This document shows, piece by piece, positions 14,924-23,795 of a DNA stretch of 64,000 bases. Below the pieces are notes generated by a model. The model was not told the DNA's origin. It did no database searches and worked only from the letters and a program-made list of their open reading frames with translations. Each line of letters opens with the position of its first letter. Position 1 is the first letter of the stretch. The position numbers were made by a program, and so were the translations under genes. Source of the DNA: an uncultured Litoreibacter sp. (GTDB lineage: Bacteria; Pseudomonadota; Alphaproteobacteria; Rhodobacterales; Rhodobacteraceae); the NCBI GenBank assembly GCA_947493265.1, contig CANLQL010000001.1:372001-436000 (forward strand), in the 5' to 3' direction.

Positions 14924-15220
14924 ATGGGAATTTTTACAAAGGAACACGAAACCGCGCCCTGCGAGGTGGAGGTCAGTCATACATTTGACAGCCTGCACGC
15001 GCATGTGAAGTTTCTCAACGGTGCGGTGATCAACCCCGGCGACGAGGTTTTGGTGCATGGTGCGCCTGTGTTGGCAGGCTACGGTGAGGTCATTGTCGAA
15101 GAGCGCACCGCAACGATCACCCGCGCATCACAGATTGAACAATTGTGGACGCGCCTGACCGGCGACATTGAATGTATGGAACTGGCTGAATTTGCCTTCT
15201 CAGAAGGAGCTTTGTCATGA
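14924..15220 (+). CDS. Small unnamed photosynthesis-cluster protein between puhC and acsF
   Basis: The 98-residue soluble protein has no signal peptide or membrane segment. The start ATG 14924 has a CGGGAG site 9 bases upstream and follows puhC by 13 bases. The end overlaps acsF by 4 bases (ATGA), so the two are translationally coupled. It has a beta-rich pattern (VEVSHTFDSLHAHVKF, GDEVLVHGAPVLAGYGEVIV). I do not recognise a named domain. A gene of this size is found at this place in other alphaproteobacterial clusters. Coupling to acsF suggests, but does not show, a role with the cyclase. Confidence 0.85.
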   Translation: MGIFTKEHETAPCEVEVSHTFDSLHAHVKFLNGAVINPGDEVLVHGAPVLAGYGEVIVEERTATITRASQIEQLWTRLTGDIECMELAEFAFSEGALS

Positions 15221-16317
15221 ACGCACATACCGAAATAGACCCTAACGCCCACGATATCATTCCTGAGAACTCCGATCAGGCAACCTCCAAGGCGGCGACC
15301 ACGACACTTCTGGACCCGCGGTTCTACACCACGGATTTCGACGAGATGGACCGTATCGACGTCACACCTGTGCGGGCCCAGTGGGACGAAATGATCACTA
15401 AAATGGCGGCAGACCCGAACAAGGGCCATTTTAAGAAGAACGAAAACTGGGATACGCCGGATTGGGAAAACATGGACCCCGCTTTAAAAGCGGAGCTGAT
15501 CGATTTTCTGGTCTCTTCGCTGACGGCGGAATTTTCCGGCTGCGTTCTCTACAAAGAGATGAAACGCCGCGGCAATAACCCGGACATTTGCCAGTTGTTC
15601 CAGCTGATGGCGCGGGATGAAGCGCGTCATGCCGGGTTCATCAACGACGCACTGCGCGAAGCGGATGTGGCGGTGAATTTGGGCTTTCTGACCAAGGCCA
15701 AGAAATATACCTATTTCCGGCCGAAATTCATCTACTACGCGACCTATCTGTCCGAAAAGATTGGTTATGCGCGGTATATCACGATCTACCGCCACCTAGA
15801 GGCAAATCCCGACAAGATGATCCATCCGATCTTCAAGTGGTTCGAGAACTGGTGCAATGACGAGTTTTCACATGGCGAGGCCTTCGCGCTTCTGATGAAA
15901 ACAGACCCTAAACTGACCAATTCCTTCGTGAACAAACTGTGGATTCGCTTCTTCCTTGTGGCTGTATTCTCGGTGATGTGTATCCGTGATCATCAGCGCC
16001 CGGAATTTCACAAGGCGCTGGGCATCGATATCGATTGGTATGACCGCGAAGTGCTGAAGAAGACCTCCGACATCTCAAAACAGGTGTTCCCGATCGCAAT
16101 TGATCTGGAAAACCCCCGTTGGGAGAAGAACCTGCTGAAGCTGCGCCATGCCTCTGCGGCGATGGATGCGGCCAAGCGCAAGGGCGGTCTTATGGGCAAT
16201 CTGGCGAAAGTACCTGCAGGTCTGCGGGCAGCCAAAGCATTTGCGAGCCTTTACCTGATCCCGGTCAAGTCAGACCATGTGATCGAAGCCGATAGCCGCA
16301 TGGTGCCGAGCTACTGA
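15217..16317 (+). CDS. acsF: Mg-protoporphyrin IX monomethyl ester oxidative cyclase AcsF
   Basis: AcsF is the oxygen-dependent diiron enzyme that closes the fifth ring of the macrocycle. The 366 residues contain the carboxylate/histidine diiron set: LTAEFSGCVLYKEMKRR near residue 100, MARDEARHAGFIND near residue 135, and NDEFSHGEAFAL near residue 214. Presence of acsF rather than bchE fits an organism making bacteriochlorophyll in air. It overlaps its neighbours on both sides. Confidence 0.96.
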   Translation: MNAHTEIDPNAHDIIPENSDQATSKAATTTLLDPRFYTTDFDEMDRIDVTPVRAQWDEMITKMAADPNKGHFKKNENWDTPDWENMDPALKAELIDFLVSSLTAEFSGCVLYKEMKRRGNNPDICQLFQLMARDEARHAGFINDALREADVAVNLGFLTKAKKYTYFRPKFIYYATYLSEKIGYARYITIYRHLEANPDKMIHPIFKWFENWCNDEFSHGEAFALLMKTDPKLTNSFVNKLWIRFFLVAVFSVMCIRDHQRPEFHKALGIDIDWYDREVLKKTSDISKQVFPIAIDLENPRWEKNLLKLRHASAAMDAAKRKGGLMGNLAKVPAGLRAAKAFASLYLIPVKSDHVIEADSRMVPSY

Positions 16318-17129
16318 TGCTAGGTAACCCCTGGATAGCGGCCCTTGCGGCCCTGTTTCTCTGGTGGTTTTCCACTGGGGTGATCTTGATGCTTGTGCGG
16401 CATTCAGATCACAGGGGAACACAGCTGAAAGCGACGCTTCTTAGCCTGCCGATTTTGATCCTAGGCGGGGTCGGAATTTGGTGGAGCGCAGACACTATTT
16501 CGCCTGAAATGGCCTTTGTCGCCTTCCTGTCAGCGGTGGCCATTTGGGGCTGGATAGAACTGGCCTTCCTGTCAGGCGTGATCACCGGGCCGAATACATC
16601 AAAATGCCCGGCTGATATCCCTGAATGGGAGCGTTTCATCCGCGCCTGGGGCACCATTGCGTATCATGAGATCGCGTTGGTGGCGGCATTGATCGCGCTT
16701 GGGTTTGCAACCTACGGGGCTGAAAACAGCTTTGGGTTCTGGACCTTTGGGGTTTTGTTCTTTGCGCGCATCTCGGCCAAGTTGAACTTGTTTTTGGGCG
16801 TGCCCAAAATCAATACGGAATTCCTGCCGTCGCGACTTGCCCATTTGCCAAGCCATTTTCGCAAAGCGTCGATCAGCTGGTTGTTTCCAGTGTCTATTAC
16901 TGCGCTTTCCTTTGCGGTGGCCTGCTGGATGGAACGGATCTACGCAAGCACGCTTTCAGGCGACAAGACCGGGTTCGCGTTGTTGGCGGCACTCACCGCG
17001 CTGGCCCTTTTTGAACATTGGATGATGGTCCTGCCATTGCCTGATGAAAAACTCTGGCGCTGGATGCTCCCCGCCCAAAAAACCGATAAGACACCATCAA
17101 GACTGAACGAGGAAGCCCATGGACTTTGA
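16317..17129 (+). CDS. puhE: Photosynthetic complex assembly protein PuhE
   Basis: PuhE is an integral membrane protein that affects bacteriochlorophyll levels and reaction-centre assembly. The 270 residues form about seven hydrophobic segments (first at residues 5-25). The photosynthesis-cluster DUF3623 family motif region [20 protein letters not shown] is near residue 147. The start overlaps the acsF stop (TGATG) and the end overlaps hemA by 11 bases. Confidence 0.92.
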   Translation: MLGNPWIAALAALFLWWFSTGVILMLVRHSDHRGTQLKATLLSLPILILGGVGIWWSADTISPEMAFVAFLSAVAIWGWIELAFLSGVITGPNTSKCPADIPEWERFIRAWGTIAYHEIALVAALIALGFATYGAENSFGFWTFGVLFFARISAKLNLFLGVPKINTEFLPSRLAHLPSHFRKASISWLFPVSITALSFAVACWMERIYASTLSGDKTGFALLAALTALALFEHWMMVLPLPDEKLWRWMLPAQKTDKTPSRLNEEAHGL

Positions 17130-18330
17130 TACCCTTTTCAATGCGCAACTGGATGCGCTGAAAGAAGAAGGCAATTACCGGATTTTTGCCAATCTGGAAC
17201 GCAAATGCGGGAACTTCCCGAAAGCCCACAACCATTCAGATGGTGCGGATGAGGTGACGGTCTGGTGTTCGAACGACTATCTGGGCATGGGCCAGCATCC
17301 TAAAGTGATGCAGGCGATGAAAGATGCAGTGGACAAATGCGGTGCAGGCGCAGGCGGTACGCGAAACATCTCTGGCACCAACCATGCCCATACAGAACTT
17401 GAGGACGAGCTTGCAGATCTCCATGGCAAAGATGCAGCGCTCTTGTTCACGTCCGGCTATGTGTCGAATTGGGCGGCGCTCAGCACGCTTGGGGCACGGT
17501 TGCCAAATGCAGTGATCCTGTCGGACGAATTGAACCATGCCTCAATGATCGAAGGTATCCGCCATTCCCGGGCCGACAAAGTTCTTTGGAAGCACAACGA
17601 CCCGGAAGATCTGGATCGCAAACTGGCGGCATTGCCGGCCAATGCAACCAAGATCGTGGCTTTTGAATCGGTGTATTCGATGGATGGTGACATCGCGCCG
17701 ATAAAAGAAATCCTCGACGTGGCTGAGAAACACGATGCGCTGACCTATCTTGATGAGGTTCATGCGGTCGGCCTTTATGGTGCCCGCGGTGGCGGTATCA
17801 GCGAACGGGAAGGCGTTGCAGACCGGGTCACATTGATCGAAGGAACTTTGGGCAAGGCTTACGGTGTTGTCGGCGGATATATCACTGGATCGGTCGCAAT
17901 GTGTGATTTCATCCGGTCTTTCGCCTCCGGATTTATTTTTACGACGGCGTTGCCACCGGCTGTGGCTGCAGCGGCACAGACGTCTATCGCACATCTGAAA
18001 ACCAGCGATACCGAACGCAAATTGCAACGCCGTCAGGTTGCACGCCTTCGGGCAGCCCTTGATCGCGAAGGCATTCCGCATCTGGAAAACCCAAGCCATA
18101 TTATCCCTGTGATGATCAAAGATCCGGTCAAATGCCGCCAAATTGCGGATATTTTGATGGCGGATCACGGGATTTATGTGCAGCCGATCAACTATCCAAC
18201 GGTTCCAAAGGGCACGGAAAGACTGCGGTTTACCCCGTCACCGCTGCATACGGATGAGGATATTGATAGGTTGGTACAGGCGCTATCTTCCCTTTGGAAG
18301 CAATGCGCGTTGGCCCGCGCAGTCGCCTGA
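17119..18330 (+). CDS. hemA: 5-aminolevulinate synthase
   Basis: This PLP enzyme condenses glycine and succinyl-CoA to 5-aminolevulinate, the first committed tetrapyrrole step. The 403 residues are of family length. The glycine-rich [19 protein letters not shown] is near residue 75, and [16 protein letters not shown] comes before Lys246, the Schiff-base lysine in [14 protein letters not shown]. The start overlaps puhE, so supply of precursor is coupled to the photosynthesis operon. A second isozyme elsewhere in the genome is common in this group but cannot be seen here. Confidence 0.97.
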   Translation: MDFDTLFNAQLDALKEEGNYRIFANLERKCGNFPKAHNHSDGADEVTVWCSNDYLGMGQHPKVMQAMKDAVDKCGAGAGGTRNISGTNHAHTELEDELADLHGKDAALLFTSGYVSNWAALSTLGARLPNAVILSDELNHASMIEGIRHSRADKVLWKHNDPEDLDRKLAALPANATKIVAFESVYSMDGDIAPIKEILDVAEKHDALTYLDEVHAVGLYGARGGGISEREGVADRVTLIEGTLGKAYGVVGGYITGSVAMCDFIRSFASGFIFTTALPPAVAAAAQTSIAHLKTSDTERKLQRRQVARLRAALDREGIPHLENPSHIIPVMIKDPVKCRQIADILMADHGIYVQPINYPTVPKGTERLRFTPSPLHTDEDIDRLVQALSSLWKQCALARAVA

Positions 18331-18350
18331 TCGGCTAATTTCCCCGCTTG

Positions 18351-18398
18351 TCACAAGAAATTGTGAACTTTACCTTCTGGAAATTCATACTAAGTATG
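18351..18398. promoter_or_regulatory. Two palindromes upstream of cycA
   Basis: In the 96-base hemA-cycA gap there is a perfect inverted repeat TCACAAGAAATTGTGA (18351-18366) and, 19 bases on, CATACTAAGTATG (18386-18398). They lie 60-30 bases upstream of the cycA ATG, where promoter and operator elements are expected. They do not match the PpsR pattern (TGT-N12-TGA rather than ACA) or the Fnr pattern. Confidence 0.45.
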
Positions 18399-18426
18399 TT
18401 GCGGAACCACTGAGGGAGTTTTCCAC

Positions 18427-18867
18427 ATGAAGTTTACAGCAATTGCTGCAATCACGACGGCTTTTCTGGCGGCACCTGCATTTGCAGATGGCCACGCCAC
18501 TGGCGATGCAGAAGCCGGCGAAAAGGTTTTCAAGAAATGTAAGTCTTGCCACATGATCGTTTCTGACGATGGCGAAGCGATCCAAAAGGGCGGCAAAACC
18601 GGCCCGAACCTGTATGGCGTGTTTGAGCGTGTCGCAGGAACTGCAGATTACAAATACGGCAAATCAATTGTCGCAGCGGGTGAAGCTGGTCTGGCGTGGA
18701 ACGAAGAAGACTTCGTAAACTACGTCGCCGATCCGAAGAAATTCCTCGCGACATATCTCGACGACTCAAAAGCAAAATCGAAAATGTCTTTCAAACTGAA
18801 AGATGCTGAGGATGCTGCAAATGTTTGGGCGTATCTGGTTTCGGTTGGACCACAGCCAGAATCCTGA
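18427..18867 (+). CDS. cycA: Cytochrome c2
   Basis: This periplasmic electron carrier links the cytochrome bc1 complex to the photo-oxidised reaction centre and often also to cytochrome oxidase. It is 146 residues, with a signal peptide cleaved after AAPAFA near residue 20. The haem motif CKSCH is near residue 38 and an axial methionine candidate is in KAKSKMSFKL. It has its own upstream region with palindromes and ends at a terminator, closing the photosynthesis cluster. Confidence 0.96.
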   Translation: MKFTAIAAITTAFLAAPAFADGHATGDAEAGEKVFKKCKSCHMIVSDDGEAIQKGGKTGPNLYGVFERVAGTADYKYGKSIVAAGEAGLAWNEEDFVNYVADPKKFLATYLDDSKAKSKMSFKLKDAEDAANVWAYLVSVGPQPES

Positions 18868-18886
18868 TCACAAACAGATCGATTAG

Positions 18887-18916
18887 AAACGGTGTCCTTC
18901 GGGGCACCGTTTTTTT
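18887..18916 (+). terminator. Rho-independent terminator after cycA
   Basis: The stem AACGGTGTCC / GGGCACCGTT, with a TTCG loop and one G-T wobble, is followed by six or more T. It separates the rightward photosynthesis operon from the convergent MscS gene, and its minus-strand copy may serve that gene too. Confidence 0.85.
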
Positions 18917-20297
18917 ATGCGTGATCCTTTGCGGTGTCGTCTTCGAGCATCCGAACTTCGCGTTGCGGGAAGGGGATGGAGATACCGTTTTCCTGAAACG
19001 CATCCCAAAGGGCCAGATACACATTGCCGCGGATATTGGTCAGGCCCCCGGTTGGGTCTTTGATCCAGAACCGCAGGATATAGTCGACCGAACTGTCGCC
19101 GAACCCCACGATATGGCAAACGGGCGCTTTGAAGCTGAGGACACGGTCCACGCCTTGGGCGGCCTCAATAGCCAGTTTGCGCACTTTGTGGGGGTCATCG
19201 TGATAGGCGGTGCCAAAGTAGATATCGAGACGGACGAATTCGTTTGAGTGGGACCAGTTGACCACCTGCCCGGTAATCAGGTCTTCGTTGGGGATCAGGT
19301 ATTCCTTGCCGTCCCGTGTCACCACAGAGGCGTAGCGCGCGCCGAGCGTGCTGATCCAGCCGAACGTGTCACCAAGACTGATGACGTCACCAGGCTTGAT
19401 CGACTTGTCCAGCAGGATGATGACGCCTGAAACAAGATTAGAGACGACTTTCTGCAGACCGAAACCAAGACCAACACCGATTGCACCTGACAACACGGCA
19501 AGGCCTGTCAGATCGATGCCAATGGCTTTTACACCGAAGAAGAAGGCCAGACCGTAAAAGGCAACCTGGATCACCTTGACGATCAGGACCTGCATAGAGG
19601 GCGAGATTTCTTTGTTACGCTCGATCTGCTGGGTCGTTGTGGTTGAGATCAGCCGGGCAAGTGCGAAGCAGACACCGATGATCACAATGCCTTGGATGAG
19701 CAGCAGCAGCGATAGCCGGAACTCCCCGATTTGCAGGGCGGCGGAATCGAGGATTTGTTCGGTTTCCCCGATAAGCCCCAGAATGCTGAGCGTGACATAT
19801 ATCCAAGCCCCGTAGCGAACCACCTTGCGCAGCCAGAGGCTTCGGATCAGTCGCGTGGCAAAGGCCACGAACAGCCAGGCGGTCGCCAGATTGGCCGCAA
19901 TCGCCAACAGGTGCGACCTGCTGGGCCATGTCATCTCCCGCATGAACAGGACAACGATCCATATCAATGCGACAAAGAAGATCGCCCGAAGCCGTTGGTG
20001 GATAACGACGAGCACCCGCATCCGCCAGGTGGGCCATCCTTCGCGGCTGGCCATCCAGGTCCGCACGCGTGGTCCGAAAATTGCCCGCAAGATATGGGCC
20101 GCGGCAAAAACCGCTAGAATGATGCCGATCTGGTAGCCATTCCAAGGCCGCCACATCAGATCAAAGAGCCGTCCAGCCTGTTCAAACGCCGTGTTGGCGA
20201 GGCCGACCACGTCGATATCAGATGCGGTTTCGAGTGTTTGTTCCAGTGAATCTGGCAGCCCGCTTTCTGTGTCGGACGATTGTGTATGTGATGCCAT
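18915..20297 (-). CDS. MscS-family mechanosensitive ion channel
   Basis: The 460-residue inner-membrane protein is predicted to release solutes on hypo-osmotic shock. It has a soluble N-terminal stretch of about 45 residues and several transmembrane helices (near 55-75, 100-120, 130-150, 165-185, 195-215). The MscS pore helix and beta domain follow, with AVLSGAIGVGLGFGLQKVVS near residue 287 and IKPGDVISLGDTFGWISTLG near residue 320. It is longer than E. coli MscS, as is usual for the MscS/YbdG-like group. It is convergent with cycA. Confidence 0.88.
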   Translation of the reverse strand: MASHTQSSDTESGLPDSLEQTLETASDIDVVGLANTAFEQAGRLFDLMWRPWNGYQIGIILAVFAAAHILRAIFGPRVRTWMASREGWPTWRMRVLVVIHQRLRAIFFVALIWIVVLFMREMTWPSRSHLLAIAANLATAWLFVAFATRLIRSLWLRKVVRYGAWIYVTLSILGLIGETEQILDSAALQIGEFRLSLLLLIQGIVIIGVCFALARLISTTTTQQIERNKEISPSMQVLIVKVIQVAFYGLAFFFGVKAIGIDLTGLAVLSGAIGVGLGFGLQKVVSNLVSGVIILLDKSIKPGDVISLGDTFGWISTLGARYASVVTRDGKEYLIPNEDLITGQVVNWSHSNEFVRLDIYFGTAYHDDPHKVRKLAIEAAQGVDRVLSFKAPVCHIVGFGDSSVDYILRFWIKDPTGGLTNIRGNVYLALWDAFQENGISIPFPQREVRMLEDDTAKDHA

Positions 20298-20607
20298 GCC
20301 TGCTCCTTATTTCTAACTTCGCATTGGCGTCGCTCACTGGCAAGTCGAACGCACAAACGGGTCATTAAGGTAAATGAACCGTTAAATTTTTAGGTAAAGA
20401 CTTGTCGAATACGCGAATAAAAACGTGCAAGCCTGCCTTTGGATTGACATAGTCCACGGCAGATATAGTCAATTTTTGTGCTGAGATACGACATATCGCG
20501 TTGGAAAAAGTTATGTGTCACAGGAAAACCATCAATTTTCCTAAAAATGCACCTGTATCACCTCGCATCACTACCGTGCTGCAAAGAAGAATTGTACTGA
20601 AGGGGCA
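20298..20607. other. 310-base intergenic region between divergent genes
   Basis: No gene is visible. It must hold the promoters of the leftward MscS gene and the rightward membrane-protein gene. TTGACA at about 20444-20449 is a possible -35 for the rightward gene. A perfect inverted repeat AGGAAAA-N7-TTTTCCT lies at 20522-20542. The stretch is AT-rich compared with its surroundings. Confidence 0.5.
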
Positions 20608-21534
20608 ATGAGGGTGTTTTCCGGTAAGAATAAGCGGTCTGTAAAGAGGTCTGCCAAAGATACGCGTGAGCGGACGTGGCCGTCCGCTGCAAAACATGCG
20701 ATGGCCCGGTTCTTCGGGGCTATGGCGCGTGGTTTCTTTGTTCTGCTGTTGATCGCAACACCGTCCCTTCTTTTGCCCGGAACGTCGCTTGATACCAAGC
20801 AAATGGTCATCATGATCGGCCTGTTTGCCGCGATGCTGACCGTGATCGAATACGCGTCCGTCTATCCGAGCCTTGTGGAATTCAGATACGCACCGCCGTT
20901 TAATCGGGTGCGGTTTATCTCTCTCTTCTTGATCGTTTTTGTGCTGTCGATCATTTTCCGTGGCGCGACAGATCCAACAACGCTTAGTCAGTTTGTCCAG
21001 GCGGTCGGGGTCTTGATCGGTCATGTGATCGACTTCCCGTATTCGCCTGTGCGCTTGATCCTGCAGCTTTTGCCAGAAACGGCCCCTGATCAGCATGTGC
21101 GTTTGATGCGCGCGGCCGCTGGCCTGTCCTACTTGATTTCCCTGGTCTCACTTGCCGTGTTCCTGATCCTGATGCGGCTGCATGGTTGGCCAAACCGCCG
21201 GGAAGCCTTCAATGTCTGGACCAATTTGCCGACATTCGACCCTACGATGGGTGGAGACGTCGTCACACGCTTGCGCCGCGATGCGCGCTTTAACATTGCG
21301 TTAGCCTTTTTCCTGCCATTCCTGACACCAGCGGTTGCGAAATCAGCCTCCGGGTTGTTCGACGCCTCGATGGTGTCGTCGCCGCAGACTTTGGTTTGGA
21401 TGATTGCAATATGGGCATTCCTTCCGTCGAGTTTGTTTATGCGCGGGATCGCCATGAACCGGATCGGCGATATGATCGACGAAAAGCGCATGCGCGGGGC
21501 AAACCCTGTGCAAGCCGGTATGTTGCCCGCCTAA
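20608..21534 (+). CDS. Integral membrane protein of unknown function
   Basis: The 308-residue protein has a basic N-terminal cytoplasmic tail and about six or seven hydrophobic segments: residues 38-55, 66-82, 105-120, 136-150, 175-193, 230-250 and 265-280. I do not recognise the family. The start ATG 20608 has GAAGGGG just ahead with short spacing; ATG at 20701 is an alternative. The next gene, an exported endonuclease-fold protein, begins at or inside its 3' end, so the two are probably one transcript leading to leuB. Confidence 0.75.
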   Translation: MRVFSGKNKRSVKRSAKDTRERTWPSAAKHAMARFFGAMARGFFVLLLIATPSLLLPGTSLDTKQMVIMIGLFAAMLTVIEYASVYPSLVEFRYAPPFNRVRFISLFLIVFVLSIIFRGATDPTTLSQFVQAVGVLIGHVIDFPYSPVRLILQLLPETAPDQHVRLMRAAAGLSYLISLVSLAVFLILMRLHGWPNRREAFNVWTNLPTFDPTMGGDVVTRLRRDARFNIALAFFLPFLTPAVAKSASGLFDASMVSSPQTLVWMIAIWAFLPSSLFMRGIAMNRIGDMIDEKRMRGANPVQAGMLPA

Positions 21535-22559
21535 TACGTCTTGTCACATTCCTGATTTTTGCGTCTGGCATGTCCGCCTTTGCGGACACCATCCGCGTTG
21601 CCACGTTCAACCCTGAGCTTTCGCGAAAAGGACCCGGTCTGCTGGTGCGCGATCTGATGCGTGGGGGCGCGGACGATATACAAAACGCTTTGGCCCGGAT
21701 CGTAGAGGCCCGCCCTGACATATTGGTTCTGCAAAGCATTGACTATGACGCGCAAGGTATCGCGCTGGGCTTGTTCCAGGAGGCGTTGAAAACAGAGGGG
21801 CTGGATCTGCCCTATAGCTTCGCCAGCAAGCCAAATGCAGGGCAGGTCACCGGGTTTGACCTCAACCGAAATGGGTATTTGGGGGATGCAGCCGACAAGC
21901 AAAGCTACGGGCTTTTTACCGGACAGGGGGGCATGGCCGTAATTTCCCGGTATCGGATCATGCCGGAGGCCGTTCAGGATTTTTCTGATTTTCTTTGGCG
22001 CGACCTGCCGGGCGCGGTTTTTCCAATGACGACCGAGGGGGCGTATTTTCAACTGGAAGAATTGGCGGTTCTGCGGTTGCATTCGGTTTCAGCTTGGGAC
22101 GTGCCAGTTGAAACCCCATTGGGAATAGTGCGGTTGTTGGCATCCCATGCGAATGCGCCGGTCTTTGATGGTCCGGAGGATCGAAACGGGCTGCGAAACG
22201 CGGCTGAACTCCAGTTTTGGGAGAAATATCTTGCGGGATGGCGACCAGATGGCGCAGCGGCGCATTCAAGCCCGTTTGTGTTGCTAGGTGATTTCAACAA
22301 TGACCCAGTTGGCGGGGAAGGGTTGAAGCCTGCCATAACCGCCCTGCTGAACCATCGCGCTATTCAGGACCCGTTGGCAGAAATTGGACCGACTGTGGTG
22401 TGGGATTTTGCCGGTGGTCCCGGTGTGTTGCGGGTGGACTATGTGCTGCCATCCCGCGATTTGCGGGTTTCAGATGCTGGTATTGGTCCGATGGGTGGCG
22501 CTGGCAAGCCCGGGTCCCGCCACGCTTTGGTTTGGGTTGATATTGCCGCCTCACCTTGA
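21411..22559 (+). CDS. Exported endonuclease/exonuclease/phosphatase-fold protein
   Basis: The DNase I-like fold is shown by IRVATFNPELSRKGPG, PFVLLGDFNNDPVGGEG and VLRVDYVLPSRDLR, which carry the Asn, Asp and catalytic-site residues of the family. Substrate is unknown. The start is difficult. ATG at 21570 sits at the end of a clear signal-peptide-like stretch (LIRLVTFLIFASGMSAFAD), so translation should begin upstream. The only upstream ATG in frame is 21411, which overlaps the previous gene by 124 bases and gives a long basic N-terminus. No good ribosome site is seen for either. Confidence 0.8.
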   Translation: MGIPSVEFVYARDRHEPDRRYDRRKAHARGKPCASRYVARLIRLVTFLIFASGMSAFADTIRVATFNPELSRKGPGLLVRDLMRGGADDIQNALARIVEARPDILVLQSIDYDAQGIALGLFQEALKTEGLDLPYSFASKPNAGQVTGFDLNRNGYLGDAADKQSYGLFTGQGGMAVISRYRIMPEAVQDFSDFLWRDLPGAVFPMTTEGAYFQLEELAVLRLHSVSAWDVPVETPLGIVRLLASHANAPVFDGPEDRNGLRNAAELQFWEKYLAGWRPDGAAAHSSPFVLLGDFNNDPVGGEGLKPAITALLNHRAIQDPLAEIGPTVVWDFAGGPGVLRVDYVLPSRDLRVSDAGIGPMGGAGKPGSRHALVWVDIAASP

Positions 22560-22614
22560 CCCTCTTGCGATGTCAGGCTACGCCCGCTCAAACCAGTTTT
22601 GATGGAGCACAGAC

Positions 22615-23724
22615 ATGGCAGACCCCACCCTTTTGATCCTTCCCGGCGATGGCATTGGCCCAGAAGTCATGGAGCAGGTGGTTCGCATTATCGATTGGTT
22701 CGGCGAAAAGCGGGACCTGAAGTTTGATGTGAAAATCGATTTGGTCGGTGGCGCGGCCTATGACGCCCACGGAACGCCGTTGACTGATGAGACAATGGAT
22801 CGTGCGATGAAGGCAGATGCGGTGCTTTTGGGGGCTGTCGGTGGTCCGGCTTATGACGATCTGGATTTCTCCGTTAAGCCGGAGCGCGGATTGCTGCGTC
22901 TTCGCAAGGAAATGGATCTGTTTTCCAACCTGCGTCCGGCGCAATGCTTTGACGCTTTGGCGGATTTCTCTTCGTTGAAGAAGGATATTGTTGCCGGGCT
23001 CGATATCATGATCGTGCGGGAGCTGACCTCGGGCGTCTATTTCGGTGAGCCGCGCGGCATCCAAGATGACAATGAGGGCGGTCGCATTGGCGTGAACACG
23101 CAGCGCTACACGACAAACGAAATTCGTCGCGTGGCGCGGTCAGCTTTTGAACTTGCCCGTCGTCGCAACAACAAGGTCTGTTCTATGGAAAAGGCCAATG
23201 TGATGGAATCTGGCATCCTGTGGCGCGAGGAAGTGACCTGGGTGCATGAGAACGAATACCCGGATGTTGAGTTGAGCCATATGTACGCCGACAACGGTGC
23301 GATGCAGTTGGTCCGGGCACCAAAGCAGTTTGATGTGATCGTCACGGACAACCTGTTTGGCGATATTCTGTCGGATTGCGCAGCGATGCTGACAGGGTCC
23401 TTGGGAATGCTGCCGTCTGCGTCACTTGGGGCACCCGGTGAAAACGGCCGGCCAAACGCGATGTATGAGCCCGTGCACGGGTCTGCGCCTGATATCACCG
23501 GGCAAGGCAAAGCCAACCCGATTGCCTGCGTTCTGAGCTTTGCAATGGCGCTGCGCTATTCCTTCGATCAAGGGGACGAAGCGACCCGGCTGGAAAAGGC
23601 TGTTGAGAAGGTTCTGGAAAATGGTGCGCGGACGCCTGATCTGATGGGACTGGACGGCGGAACACCGATTACGACCGTGCAAATGGGCGACGCCATTCTT
23701 GGAGCCCTGAACGCAAGCCTTTAG
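22615..23724 (+). CDS. leuB: 3-isopropylmalate dehydrogenase
   Basis: LeuB oxidatively decarboxylates 3-isopropylmalate in leucine synthesis, using NAD+. The 369-residue protein shows the isocitrate/isopropylmalate dehydrogenase fold, with [14 protein letters not shown] at residue 9, the NAD-site block [18 protein letters not shown] near residue 285, and [12 protein letters not shown] near residue 243. A short GC-rich inverted repeat follows the stop but lacks a T run. leuC and leuD are not seen in the window. Confidence 0.97.
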   Translation: MADPTLLILPGDGIGPEVMEQVVRIIDWFGEKRDLKFDVKIDLVGGAAYDAHGTPLTDETMDRAMKADAVLLGAVGGPAYDDLDFSVKPERGLLRLRKEMDLFSNLRPAQCFDALADFSSLKKDIVAGLDIMIVRELTSGVYFGEPRGIQDDNEGGRIGVNTQRYTTNEIRRVARSAFELARRRNNKVCSMEKANVMESGILWREEVTWVHENEYPDVELSHMYADNGAMQLVRAPKQFDVIVTDNLFGDILSDCAAMLTGSLGMLPSASLGAPGENGRPNAMYEPVHGSAPDITGQGKANPIACVLSFAMALRYSFDQGDEATRLEKAVEKVLENGARTPDLMGLDGGTPITTVQMGDAILGALNASL

Positions 23725-23795
23725 CATTTGACCCTCTGGCCGGGCTGTGACATGTCCGGCCTTACGGGAGGCGCGCAAGGTACGGAATTGATCCA

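Noticed and set aside
18349-18366. A possible fourth PpsR box upstream of cycA
   Set aside because: The spacing is right but the right half is TGA, not ACA, and the true symmetry is TCACAA-N4-TTGTGA.
23738-23761. GGCCGG / CCGGCC inverted repeat after leuB as a terminator
   Set aside because: The stem is only 6 bp with a 12-base loop and there is no T run, so I did not call it a terminator.
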